Positions 41,707 through 50,386 of a stretch of 64,000 nt of DNA are shown piece after piece. Source of the stretch: Streptomyces sp. NBC_01341. Its GTDB lineage: Bacteria; Actinomycetota; Actinomycetes; Streptomycetales; Streptomycetaceae. The first letter of the stretch is position 1, and each line of letters starts with the position of its first letter. The translations under genes and the position numbers were made by a program. The stretch lies in assembly GCF_035946055.1 (NCBI RefSeq), contig NZ_CP108364.1, positions 4,216,001 to 4,280,000 of the forward strand, written 5' to 3'. The notes beneath the pieces were generated by a model, which ran no database searches, was not told the origin of the DNA, and saw nothing but the letters and a program-made list of their open reading frames with translations.

Positions 41707-42426
41707 TCAGTGCACGGAGGTGTGCGCCATGCTGCCGCGACTTGCCTGCGCTTGCGGCTGCAACGGCACGCCCGCCGTCTGCTGGTTACGGCGCGGCTGG
41801 ACGGCCGCACCGTTCTGGACGTCCATCACGGCATGCGCCACGAGGCCGCCCATCGGGTCGTGCCTGATCAGGTCCCGGAGCCGGGAGCGCGACGAGCGCC
41901 CCTCGTTCCCGGGGTACAGATGCTTGCCGAGTCCGACCGCGTGGGCCAGTGCGGCGAGCGCCGCGGTCCGCGGGTCCGGCGGTACACCGGTACGGATCGC
42001 ACTGTCCAGCCGTGTTCTGATGTCGCGGCTGATCGCCGTGTCCGTCGCCTGGTAGCGAGTCGTCGGCAGCACTCCGCACATCTGGCCCGCCACGGCATGC
42101 ACCATGCCGCACCGCTCCAGATGAGCGAGGTAGATCTGGCGAAGTCCCAGCCGGGGCCCGCCGATCCAGTGGACCGCCCGAACCGGACTGCCACGACGGC
42201 GCAGCAGCTCCAGTGCGGAGTCCAGAGTCGGATCTCCTGTCGGCCGTGGCATCACCACGGCTATACGATCCCCGTCAGGGGCTATCCGTCCTGCCAGAGC
42301 CAGCTCCACTAGCTGTGCCCCGGCCAGGCCGAGGTCGAGCGACTGCGGCTGCGCTGTGGTACCCGTGGTCGGGTCCAGAGCGAGCAGCAGAAGCTCCTCC
42401 GGAATTGTTCTGCGGCTCCTGCCCAT
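41707..42426 (-). CDS. GPP34/GOLPH3-family protein
   Basis: 239 residues. The N-terminal TIPEELLLLALDPTTG and GAQLVELALAGRI match the GPP34 (Vps74/GOLPH3) fold, an all-helical phosphoinositide-binding domain in eukaryotes that is abundant and unexplained in actinobacteria. The C-terminus is Gln/Pro-rich with no motif. It is divergent from the carboxypeptidase gene. The function is unknown; binding acidic lipids is inferred from the family. Confidence 0.82.
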   Translation of the reverse strand: MGRSRRTIPEELLLLALDPTTGTTAQPQSLDLGLAGAQLVELALAGRIAPDGDRIAVVMPRPTGDPTLDSALELLRRRGSPVRAVHWIGGPRLGLRQIYLAHLERCGMVHAVAGQMCGVLPTTRYQATDTAISRDIRTRLDSAIRTGVPPDPRTAALAALAHAVGLGKHLYPGNEGRSSRSRLRDLIRHDPMGGLVAHAVMDVQNGAAVQPRRNQQTAGVPLQPQAQASRGSMAHTSVH

Positions 42427-42507
42427 CCATGCCTCCCCGCGTGGATGAATGACAGGGTGACCCCTCTCACATTGGTCTGTCGAGGGTGCCTGGGTGCTTT
42501 GTGAGGG

Positions 42508-42540
42508 AACCGTTAGGTATGTCGTTCTCGTCTAGCGGTT
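42508..42540. repeat. Imperfect inverted repeat upstream of the carboxypeptidase gene
   Basis: AACCGTTAG at 42508-42516 and CTAGCGGTT at 42532-42540 pair at 8 of 9 positions, in the 196-base spacer between divergent genes. It is a possible regulatory site. Confidence 0.3.
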
Positions 42541-42622
42541 CGGTCAAGGGTTCACACAGGACACTGGTAGATGGTTCGGACAGTGCGGGCATGACCCCGC
42601 GGCGCATCAAGGAGGTAATCCG

Positions 42623-45244
42623 GTGGCGGGCGAGTCCCCCGACAAGTCGGAGCAGCGGAAGTCGTCGGGGACGACTGAGGAGCGCGATCCGCGTCTCGCC
42701 GTGTTCCGTGAACCGGTCGCCGCGGCGGGCGGCGGCACCCGGGGCGGCACGGCAGGCGCAGGGGCGGACGGCGAGACGGACACCAGGACCGCGGTCTTCC
42801 GCGTCCCGCGCTCCGCGGACGCCGGCCCGTCGGAAGACGTCTCGGCCGTAGGTTCCGCTCCCGCGGGGTCCCTGTCCGAAGGTGACGCGGAGCCCGGGGA
42901 GTCGCCCACGGCTTCGAAGGGCTCCGGGGAGGCCCCTGAGGGCCGCACGGAGGCCGAGGAGGCCGCCGAGGCGGAGGAGGGGGCCGAAGGGGCTGCCGAG
43001 CCGCCCACGGCGCGTACGGACGCGCAGGAGTCCGGCACGGAGGAGTCCGCCGTGGAGCCGGACGCGGCTGATGCTGCGGATCCGTCCGGCCCGTCGTCCG
43101 GCACGTCCGACGACGAGTCCGAGGTGAAGACCGAGGCCGCCGCTTCGGAGCCCGATGTCGAAGCCGAAGCTGACGGTCCGGCCCCGACCGACGCCCGGCT
43201 GCGCGCCGCCGTCGCGGCGTGGGTCTCGGGTGACGACGAAGCCGCAGATGGGGATGGTCCCGCCGACGGTGACTCCGGGACCGCCGCAGCCCCGGCCGCA
43301 GCTGAGCCTGAGGCCGAAGACGAGCCCGAGGCTGAAGGCGAAGCAGACGTCGAGGCCGAGAAGACCGACGACGAGGCCGCCGACGACGCGACGGCCTCCG
43401 AACCCGCCGTCGCCGACACCTCGGCCGCCGTCACCGCATCCGACGACGCCCCCCGTGTCCCGAAGAGCAGGGAAGAGTCCTCCCCGGCCGAGAAGCCGGA
43501 GAAGGCCGACAAGGCCGAGAAGTCGGACGAAGCCGAGAAGGCAGAGAAGGCGGAGGCGACCGAGAACCCGGAGAAGGTCGAGAAGGCCGATTCCGCGGAT
43601 GACGAGCGAGGAATCGATCATCCGACCGCCGTCTTCAAGGCGCCGCGCGTCGACCGGGTCGACCAGCCCACGACCGCGCTGAAGCTGCCGTCGAAGAAGA
43701 AGGAGACCGGGAGCAAGTCCGCCCCCGGCAGCCCCGCGGCCACCGGGAGGCCCGGGACGCCCAAGCCCTCCAGGACCCCGGAGACCCCCGCGGAGCGGAC
43801 CAGCAGGTTCGTACCGCTGCGCTCCGACGACGTACGCCCCGCACCTCCGGTGGTCGGTCCCACGGTCACACCGGACATCTCGGCGGGGGCCGCGGCCCCG
43901 GCCGGCACCAGGCCCGCGCTGACCGAGGCCGAGCGGACCAGGCAGCAGCCCATGCCGCCCAAGCCGCCGCTCGACCTGCTGGCGGAGCTGACGAACACAC
44001 CGCCGCCCGTGGAGACCCCTGTCCGCACGGCGGTGCGCCGGGTCAAGATCTGGACGCCGCTGCTCCTGCTCGCGCTGATCATCTTTGCGATCGCGCAGGC
44101 GGTACGCCCGCTTCCCGACCCGGCCCTGACACTGTCCGCGGACCCGACCTTCACCTTCGGGGGCGACAAGCTGGACATGCCGTGGCCGGAGGAGGGCCAG
44201 GGCGCCGTCGAGGTCGAGGGCGTCGGCACCATCGGTTCGTACGGCAAGGAGGAGTCCGCGCCGATCGCGAGCGTCGCCAAGATCATGACGGCGTACGTGA
44301 TCCTCCAGGGGCACCCCATCACCGGCAAGCAGAACGGTGAGCGGATCGAGGTGGACGCGAAGGCGGGCGAAGAGGCCAACCGGCCCGACGAGTCGACGGC
44401 CCCCATCAAGGAGGGACAGAAGTACACGGAGCGCCAGATGCTCCAGCTGCTGATGATCCCCTCCGGGAACAACGTGGCACGGCTGCTCGCCCGCTGGGAC
44501 GCCACAACCGAGAAGGCGTTCGTCGAGAAGATGAACGCGGCGGCGAAGGACCTCGGGATGACGAACTCGGTCTACACCGACCCGAGCGGTCTCGAGTCCA
44601 CCACCCGGTCGACCCCGGCCGACCAGCTCAAGCTCGCCAGGGCGGTCACGCGGAACGACGTATTCCGCGACATCGTCAACATGCCCCAGGCCGACATCCC
44701 GGGCATCGGCAAGACGATCTACAACAACAACAACATCCTGCTGGAACCCGGCGTGAGCGGCATCAAGACCGGCTCGTCGACCCCTGCGGGCGGCAACCTC
44801 GTCTGGACCGCCGAGACGGTCGTCGACGGCAAGACGCGCCGGATCATCGGCGCCGTGATGGGCGCGGACCTGGACGGCACCCTGGACGCGAAACTGCAGC
44901 GGGCCATACACAACAGCCTCGAACTGATCCAGACCGCACAGAAGGGCGTCGACTCCGCCACCGTCGTGAAGAAGGGCCAGGTCGTCGGCTACGTCGACAA
45001 CGGCTTCGGGGTCCGCACCCCCGTGGTCGCCACCAAGGACCTGAAGGCGGTCGGCTGGGGCGGCCTCGAGGTGAAGCTCGACCTGAGCGCCGGTGACGAG
45101 CCGCTGAAGCAGGCGGCGAAAGCCGGCACGGTCGTCGGACAGGTGACGGTCGGCACCGGCACGGGCAAGGTCACGGCGCCCGTCGCCCTGCAGGACGGGA
45201 TGACGGAACCGGGCTTCAACGACAAGCTCACCCGCATCACCTGA
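42623..45244 (+). CDS. D-alanyl-D-alanine carboxypeptidase with long acidic cytoplasmic tail
   Basis: 873 residues from GTG 42623, with GGAGGT upstream. The first 470 residues are an Ala/Glu/Pro/Asp-rich, probably disordered cytoplasmic region with recurring short motifs (AVFREP, TAVFRVP, TAVFKAP, TTALKLP). A single membrane helix (LLLLALIIFAIAQAV, about 477-492) anchors the outer peptidase S11 domain: SVAK (Ser550, Lys553), SGN (614-616) and KTG (715-717). It trims the terminal D-Ala from peptidoglycan stem peptides. The tail may bind partners or be phosphorylated; this is inferred. Confidence 0.9.
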   Translation: MAGESPDKSEQRKSSGTTEERDPRLAVFREPVAAAGGGTRGGTAGAGADGETDTRTAVFRVPRSADAGPSEDVSAVGSAPAGSLSEGDAEPGESPTASKGSGEAPEGRTEAEEAAEAEEGAEGAAEPPTARTDAQESGTEESAVEPDAADAADPSGPSSGTSDDESEVKTEAAASEPDVEAEADGPAPTDARLRAAVAAWVSGDDEAADGDGPADGDSGTAAAPAAAEPEAEDEPEAEGEADVEAEKTDDEAADDATASEPAVADTSAAVTASDDAPRVPKSREESSPAEKPEKADKAEKSDEAEKAEKAEATENPEKVEKADSADDERGIDHPTAVFKAPRVDRVDQPTTALKLPSKKKETGSKSAPGSPAATGRPGTPKPSRTPETPAERTSRFVPLRSDDVRPAPPVVGPTVTPDISAGAAAPAGTRPALTEAERTRQQPMPPKPPLDLLAELTNTPPPVETPVRTAVRRVKIWTPLLLLALIIFAIAQAVRPLPDPALTLSADPTFTFGGDKLDMPWPEEGQGAVEVEGVGTIGSYGKEESAPIASVAKIMTAYVILQGHPITGKQNGERIEVDAKAGEEANRPDESTAPIKEGQKYTERQMLQLLMIPSGNNVARLLARWDATTEKAFVEKMNAAAKDLGMTNSVYTDPSGLESTTRSTPADQLKLARAVTRNDVFRDIVNMPQADIPGIGKTIYNNNNILLEPGVSGIKTGSSTPAGGNLVWTAETVVDGKTRRIIGAVMGADLDGTLDAKLQRAIHNSLELIQTAQKGVDSATVVKKGQVVGYVDNGFGVRTPVVATKDLKAVGWGGLEVKLDLSAGDEPLKQAAKAGTVVGQVTVGTGTGKVTAPVALQDGMTEPGFNDKLTRIT

Positions 45245-45254
45245 CCCGTCCGGA

Positions 45255-45287
45255 CGGCCTCCGCCCCGCACCGCCGGGCGGAGGCCG
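45255..45287 (+). terminator. Terminator after the carboxypeptidase gene
   Basis: CGGCCTCCGCCC / GGGCGGAGGCCG, a 12-bp perfect stem with a 9-base loop, 10 bases after the stop. Confidence 0.85.
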
Positions 45288-45436
45288 CCCGACGAGGGGG
45301 CAGCGCGGGGAAAAAGCCGCGTGCTAGCGTCCCGAAGGCAACGGAGTGGCGCCGGGACGCGTCTCCCCGAGTACGTATGAGGCCCATGCAGTGATCGACG
45401 GTTCGGCAGGCCCGGGCAAGGACGGGGAGAGTCGCA

Positions 45437-47257
45437 GTGACCACCGCTGAGCCGACGAGAGCTGACCACGGCCCGCCCGTCGAACGCCTGACCGTCCGGA
45501 TCCCGGCCCAGGCCGCCGGGGGCGGTGACGGGCCGCACACGTCGACCCGGAGCCGGCTACGGCGCCACCCGGTCCTGACCACGACCGTCGTCGCCGCGGC
45601 CGTGCACCTGCTCTGGTTCCTCTTCTTCGCGAACAGCGGCGGGGACATCGCCGCCCAGGACGCCTGGGCCGAGTTCGTCGGCCGCCACCCCGGAACCGCG
45701 TACAACCTCGCCTGGTACGGGGGTATGCACCCCGTCTCGTACAGCGTGGTGTCGCCGTACCTGATGTCGGTGCTCGGCGTGCGCACGACGATGATGGTCG
45801 TCGGCACGGTGTCGTCGGCGCTCACCGCGCTGATCCTGGTGCGGGTGCCCGCCGTCCGTAACCCGCTCGCCTGTGCGCTCGCCGGGGTCTTCGCCTACCT
45901 GTGCAACGCCCTGTCCGGGCGGGTGACGTTCGGGCTCGGCATGATGTTCGCGCTCGGGGCGGTCGCCGCCGTCTTCTGCTGGCCCCACCGGTGGCGGTAC
46001 CGGCGCTGGGCGAAGGCGGTGGTGGCAGCCCCGCTCGCCGCACTGGCCACAGCGGGCAGCCCGGTCGCCGGGCTCTTCCTCGGCGTGGTCGCCGCGGCGC
46101 TCTTCCTGAACAAACGACGCCCCGGGGCGTACGCGATCGGCCTGCCCCCCGTGGTGGTCGTCGTCCTGTCCGCGTGGCTGTTCCCCTTCTCGGGTACGCA
46201 GCCGATGTCGCTCGGGACCCTGTCCCTGCCGTTCGTCTTCTCCGTCCTGGTGTTCCTCCTGGTGCCCCGGGACTGGCACACCGTGCGCACGGCCGCCGCG
46301 GTGTACGGCGTCGGGACCCTGCTGACCTACGTGGTCGACTCCCAGATCGGCTCGAACGTGTCGCGCATGGCGATGCTGTTCGCCGGTGTCGTCCTGCTCG
46401 CGGCGCTGCCGTACACGACCCGCCACAGCCGGCACTGGTACGCGCTGCTGATCGTCTTCGTGGGTCTGAACTTCTGGATCGGCTTCAAGGGCGTCGACGA
46501 CATCCTCCGCACCGCCCCCACCGCCTCCTGGAACCGTGAACTGGCGCCGCTGGTCCACCAGCTCCAGAAGGCCGGCGCGGAGCGGGGCCGCGTCGAGGTG
46601 GTCCCCGCCAGCAGCCACCGGGAGGCCTCCGCGCTCGCGCCGTACGTGAATCTGGCCCGGGGCTGGAACCGGCAGGCCGACATGAAGCGCAACCCGCTCT
46701 TCTACGACGACACCCTCGACGCCGTGAACTACCGCGAGTGGCTCGACCGCTGGGCCGTCCACTACGTGGTGCTGCCGACGGGGGATCCGGACAGTGGCGC
46801 GGAGCAGGAGGCGGGGCTCGTCGAGGAGGGCCAGCCGTACCTGAAGGCGGTCTGGAGCGACGCCAACTGGAAGCTGTTCCGGGTCCTGGACCCGGTGCCG
46901 CTCGCCGATCCGCCGGCGACGGTGGAGCGCGCCGGCGACGACGAGCTGACGATCCGGGTGCAGTCCGCCGGCCGGGTCCTGATCCGCATCCCGTACTCCC
47001 GCTGGCTCGCCGTCGTCGACGACAAGGGGAAGAGCGTGGAGCGGCCGCAGGAGACCGAGGCATCCAAGAAGCGGTCCGCCGAAGACGGGGACGCGCCCAA
47101 GGACTTCGTCAACGACCACGGCTGCCTGATCAAGGTCGACGAGGACGGGGACGGCGACGAGTGGACCGAACTCCTCGCACCACGTCCCGGTGTCTACCGC
47201 CTTGCGGCGCCCTACCAGCTGCAGCCGGGCACGCCGTGCCCGGAAGAACTGCGCTGA
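45437..47257 (+). CDS. Polytopic membrane protein, GT-C-like, with extracytoplasmic C-terminal domain
   Basis: 606 residues from GTG 45437. About 11 membrane helices span residues 50-355. The first outer loop contains GGDIAAQDAWAEFV and HPVSYSVVSPYLM, reminiscent of the acidic first loop of GT-C glycosyltransferases. A 250-residue outer domain follows, with a conserved-looking RVEVVPASSHREASALAP and YVNLARGWNRQ. Database labels for such proteins vary (MFS or glycosyltransferase). The activity is unassigned; a role in the cell envelope is inferred from structure and from the carboxypeptidase next door. Confidence 0.72.
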   Translation: MTTAEPTRADHGPPVERLTVRIPAQAAGGGDGPHTSTRSRLRRHPVLTTTVVAAAVHLLWFLFFANSGGDIAAQDAWAEFVGRHPGTAYNLAWYGGMHPVSYSVVSPYLMSVLGVRTTMMVVGTVSSALTALILVRVPAVRNPLACALAGVFAYLCNALSGRVTFGLGMMFALGAVAAVFCWPHRWRYRRWAKAVVAAPLAALATAGSPVAGLFLGVVAAALFLNKRRPGAYAIGLPPVVVVVLSAWLFPFSGTQPMSLGTLSLPFVFSVLVFLLVPRDWHTVRTAAAVYGVGTLLTYVVDSQIGSNVSRMAMLFAGVVLLAALPYTTRHSRHWYALLIVFVGLNFWIGFKGVDDILRTAPTASWNRELAPLVHQLQKAGAERGRVEVVPASSHREASALAPYVNLARGWNRQADMKRNPLFYDDTLDAVNYREWLDRWAVHYVVLPTGDPDSGAEQEAGLVEEGQPYLKAVWSDANWKLFRVLDPVPLADPPATVERAGDDELTIRVQSAGRVLIRIPYSRWLAVVDDKGKSVERPQETEASKKRSAEDGDAPKDFVNDHGCLIKVDEDGDGDEWTELLAPRPGVYRLAAPYQLQPGTPCPEELR

Positions 47258-47328
47258 CGAAGGCCAACGCCTGCAAATAGTGCGGGAACCCTCGCTCCGG
47301 GGGCGCCGCACTGGCAAGGTGTGCTGCC

Positions 47329-48252
47329 ATGAAGTGCCAACATTGCGGCGGCGAACGCGTCGGCCCGCTGCCGGGCATGGTCTGCCCGGAGTGCGGGTCC
47401 GTGGCCCGCTCGCCCCGTGAGAGCAGTTCCTGGATCGCGCGGGAGACGGTGATGGGCAGGGTCTCCCTGCTCACCAGGCGCCGAAAGGCCCTGCTGGCGG
47501 CGGGAGTCGTGATGGCCGCGGGCAGCCTGGCCACCGCTGTGTCGCTGCTCGCCGCGGGGGACGGGCCCGGACGTCCCGAGGCGACGGGCCGGGCCGGCGC
47601 CGTACCCGCACCCATCGGTGCGGGCGGGGCCCCCACCCGCATCGGACCCGGCGACACCGATGCTCCCCCCGTCTCCGGGGACGGCGGGCCGCCCGCCGAT
47701 CCGACGGCGGGGAGCCCGGTGCCGTCCGCGGAGCCGGGCGACTACCGCTTCTCCGAATGGGCGGGGCCCGGCTGCACATCGGGTGACTACGCGGAGCGCG
47801 GGCGGTTCGAGAACGGCGACGCGGGGTGGTACACCGTCGAGTCCGGCGGCTTCGAGGGGACCACCTGCGACGGCCGGTTCAGCGCCGTCCCGATGTCCGG
47901 AAACCCGACCGAGGACCGGGGGAGCAGCGCGGTCTGGGCCTGGCACCTCGGCGACGGCTTCCGCGAGTGCGCGCTGACGGTCTTCGTGCCACGCAGCGTC
48001 CGAGACCGCGACGTGGCGGGCAACCCCACCGTGTACCGGGTGCTCTCCGATCCGCACGACGCGGACTCGGCCTACACGGGCTTCGCCGTGCGCCAGCCGG
48101 AACACCGGGGCAGCGCCGTCGACGTACGGAGCTACCCCGTCAAGGGCGACACCTTCGCGGTGCAGATGCTCGACCGGGGCCGTGACTGGGGCGACGAGGC
48201 ACTGGTCGGCGCGCACCACGCGGCGGCGCAGATCAAGGCGTCCTGCCGCTGA
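47329..48252 (+). CDS. Zinc-ribbon membrane-anchored protein of unknown function
   Basis: 307 residues. It starts with a zinc ribbon (CQHCGGE, then CPECGS, four cysteines), then a basic stretch and one membrane helix (ALLAAGVVMAAGSLATAVSLL, 21 residues, given here as ALLAAGVVMAAG plus SLATAVSLL) near residues 46-66. A Gly/Pro-rich linker and a folded outer domain (about 130-307) with three or four Cys follow. The ribbon faces the cytoplasm. No enzyme motif is recognised. It follows the GT-C-like gene at 72 bases, but with no clear operon signal. Confidence 0.75.
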   Translation: MKCQHCGGERVGPLPGMVCPECGSVARSPRESSSWIARETVMGRVSLLTRRRKALLAAGVVMAAGSLATAVSLLAAGDGPGRPEATGRAGAVPAPIGAGGAPTRIGPGDTDAPPVSGDGGPPADPTAGSPVPSAEPGDYRFSEWAGPGCTSGDYAERGRFENGDAGWYTVESGGFEGTTCDGRFSAVPMSGNPTEDRGSSAVWAWHLGDGFRECALTVFVPRSVRDRDVAGNPTVYRVLSDPHDADSAYTGFAVRQPEHRGSAVDVRSYPVKGDTFAVQMLDRGRDWGDEALVGAHHAAAQIKASCR

Positions 48253-48302
48253 CGCCGTATCCCGCTTGACGCGGCCATGCCGGGGCGGCTTGCATCGGCC
48301 GG

Positions 48303-49244
48303 ATGCACGCCAAGGAGACGAAGACCGACACGGCGCTCGTACGACGCCTGCTGGCAGCACAGTTCCCCGCCTGGGCGGACCTGGCCGTCGAGCCGGTCAC
48401 CTCCCACGGGACGGTCAACGCGATCTACCGGCTGGGCCCGGACATGGCGGTGCGGCTGCCCCGTATCGAGGGCGGCTCGCAGGACGTGGCCACCGAGCAC
48501 CGCTGGCTGCCCCGTCTCGCCCCGCACCTCCCTCACGCCGTACCCGCGCCCCTGGGCCTCGGTGTGCCGGGCGAGGGGTACCCGTGGTCCTGGTCGGTAT
48601 GCCGCTGGCTCGACGGCACGAACCCGGCGGCGGGCTCCGGCGGCGTCGAACTCGCGCGGGAACTGGCGAAGTTCGTGCGAGCCCTGCGCGCGGCCGACCC
48701 CACGGACGCCCCGCCGGCCTACCGCAGCGAACCGCTGGCCGCCCGGGACGCGGCCACCCGTGACGCCCTGCAGACACTGGACGGGGTGATCGACACCGCC
48801 GCGGCGGCCGGCATCTGGGCCCAGGCCCTGCGCGCGCCCGGACCGCGGGGCCCGGCGGTGTGGGTCCACGGCGATCTGCAGCCCGGCAACGTCCTGGTCG
48901 CCGACGGCCGGCTCAGCGCGGTCATCGACTTCGGCTGCATGGGCCTGGCCGACCCGGCGGTGGACCTGATCGCGGCCTGGTGCCTGCTGCCGCCCGGACC
49001 GCGACGGACCTTCCGCACGGAGACATCGACAGCGGCAGCGGCCGTGACGGGGGCGGCGGCCGAGGGTGAGGCGGGGGCGGCGGTGGACGCGGCGGCGTGG
49101 GCACGGGGCCGGGGCTGGGCGCTCTCGGTCGCGCTCATGGAACTCTCGTACTACCGGACGTCGAACCCGGTGATGGCGTCCACGGCACGGCATGTGATCG
49201 GCGAGATCCTGACGGACGGGGGAGGAACGGAGGACAGGTGGTGA
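48303..49244 (+). CDS. Aminoglycoside-phosphotransferase-family kinase
   Basis: 313 residues. The kinase-like fold has AIYRLGPDMAVRLP (nucleotide-binding Lys replaced by Arg in the usual position), the catalytic loop WVHGDLQPGNVLV (about 190-202) and the metal motif VIDFGCMG. The family includes aminoglycoside, macrolide and small-metabolite kinases; in streptomycetes many are not resistance genes. The C-terminal part contains a long Ala/Gly/Glu stretch (about 240-265). Substrate unknown; it stands apart from any biosynthetic cluster. Confidence 0.83.
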   Translation: MHAKETKTDTALVRRLLAAQFPAWADLAVEPVTSHGTVNAIYRLGPDMAVRLPRIEGGSQDVATEHRWLPRLAPHLPHAVPAPLGLGVPGEGYPWSWSVCRWLDGTNPAAGSGGVELARELAKFVRALRAADPTDAPPAYRSEPLAARDAATRDALQTLDGVIDTAAAAGIWAQALRAPGPRGPAVWVHGDLQPGNVLVADGRLSAVIDFGCMGLADPAVDLIAAWCLLPPGPRRTFRTETSTAAAAVTGAAAEGEAGAAVDAAAWARGRGWALSVALMELSYYRTSNPVMASTARHVIGEILTDGGGTEDRW

Positions 49245-49398
49245 CCGGGGCGCGCCGGATCCACGCCCCCTCTCAGCACGACCCCACCACTCGATCGCCC
49301 GGCCCGGCGGTCCGGGGGCCGGTCCTCAGCCTCGGGCGCTGTCCTCGCCCCCGGTCCGGCCCCGGCTCGGGGTGCGGTGGCAGCGTTGCCCTTACGCC

Positions 49399-49836
49399 TC
49401 AGGACAGGTCCGCGTCGTCGTCGAACTCGGCATCGGTCAGGTCCTGGGCAAGCCGCCAGCCGTCTCCCGAGGGTTCGAGGAGGAAGACATGAGTGGCGAC
49501 CCAAGGAGGGGTCCACTCGCGAGTCCTGCCGGACGGATCGGTGGCATAGGGCGTCGTAGTCTCGTCGACCTCCACCTCGGCCCGGCCGTCCCGCATCTCG
49601 ACTCGGGTGATGACAGCGTCGGCATCGGCTCGGTCCCACACCTTGCCCACGGGCGGGGTTTCGCTCCGCCACGCCGCGGTGGGCAGGTCGGCGTCGTGCT
49701 GGAAAACCCGCTGAGCGGCTCGCTCGAGCGACGACCGCCCCATCGCCTCGGCCCTGTCCCGCACCACCGGACTGGCGGGCACGGCAGCGAGCAGCGCCGT
49801 CGCCGCAGCCATGACCACTGTGCGTTTCCTGTCCAT
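49399..49836 (-). CDS. Secreted protein of unknown function
   Basis: 145 residues. The N-terminus is a signal peptide (RKRTVVMAAATALLAAVPAS), cut near ASP/VV around residue 23. The mature part contains VTRVEMRDGRAEVEVDETT-like beta strands and ends WRLAQDLTDAEFDDDADLS, an acidic tail. It looks like a small beta-sandwich of the type found in Streptomyces secreted proteins, but I recognise no family. Weak link: it lies in the accessory zone before the small membrane peptide and the overlapping gene pair. Confidence 0.7.
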   Translation of the reverse strand: MDRKRTVVMAAATALLAAVPASPVVRDRAEAMGRSSLERAAQRVFQHDADLPTAAWRSETPPVGKVWDRADADAVITRVEMRDGRAEVEVDETTTPYATDPSGRTREWTPPWVATHVFLLEPSGDGWRLAQDLTDAEFDDDADLS

Positions 49837-49947
49837 GGAACCCCCTCCCCAGAGCTGCGGGTCTTTCCGTCGATCAGTAGAAAACCGCAGGTCATCCCAT
49901 GACTAACGCCGGCTGCCTTCAGCAGGTCCGGCGTGGTGCGGCTGAAT

Positions 49948-49974
49948 GCCGCCGGATCCCGGCGTACCGGCGGC
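49948..49974 (-). terminator. Terminator after the small membrane protein gene
   Basis: GCCGCCGG / CCGGCGGC, 8-bp arms around 11 bases, directly against the stop codon at 49975. A second hairpin (ACGCCGG / CCGGCGT with inner CTGC/GCAG) follows at 49906-49934. Confidence 0.7.
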
Positions 49975-50085
49975 TCACCGCATCCGCGCGCTGATCCACC
50001 TGGCGGTGACCAGGGTGACAACCGTGAAGGCGATGAAGGTGACGGCAATGGCGATCATCATTGCGGGGCCCATCGTTCCGAGCAC
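49975..50085 (-). CDS. 36-residue single-helix membrane protein
   Basis: Starts at GTG 50085, with AAGGAG 6 bases upstream: MLGTMGPAMMIAIAV, then TFIAFTVVTLVTARWISARMR. One membrane helix (about 8-28) is followed by a short basic end, so the C-terminus is probably cytoplasmic. It is followed immediately by a terminator, which supports it as a real gene. The family is not known; small membrane peptides of this kind may be regulators or type I toxins, but nothing here tests that. Confidence 0.6.
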   Translation of the reverse strand: MLGTMGPAMMIAIAVTFIAFTVVTLVTARWISARMR

Positions 50086-50386
50086 GTGCGTCTCCTTGGC
50101 TGTCGGACGGCTGTAGCCCGCGTGGCGCAGGTCGCCTTCCGCGGTGGAGATGACCATGGCACCCCACCGCCGCAGGTGGAACCCCGAACCGAAAACCTTG
50201 AGGACCATCTGAGCTTGCGGCCGGGCGCGACACCGACGCGACGCACGGTCACGCGGTGCGCGCGTACTGAACCGGTGGGCACGTCCAGAGGCACGCGGTG
50301 CCGGACGTACGCCCGGGCGCCGCCCGGCGCCTCGGCCATGGTTCTGGTCTGGTGCGGCCCCAAGCCTGCCGTGCTGTACTGGCGAG
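50086..50386. other. Divergent intergenic region upstream of the unknown gene pair
   Basis: About 300 bases between the small membrane gene and the 50387 gene. No convincing gene is seen, though the leftward frame in front of the small protein remains open for about 45 codons. GC-rich with a GGCGCC-type repeat near 50318-50333. Confidence 0.45.
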
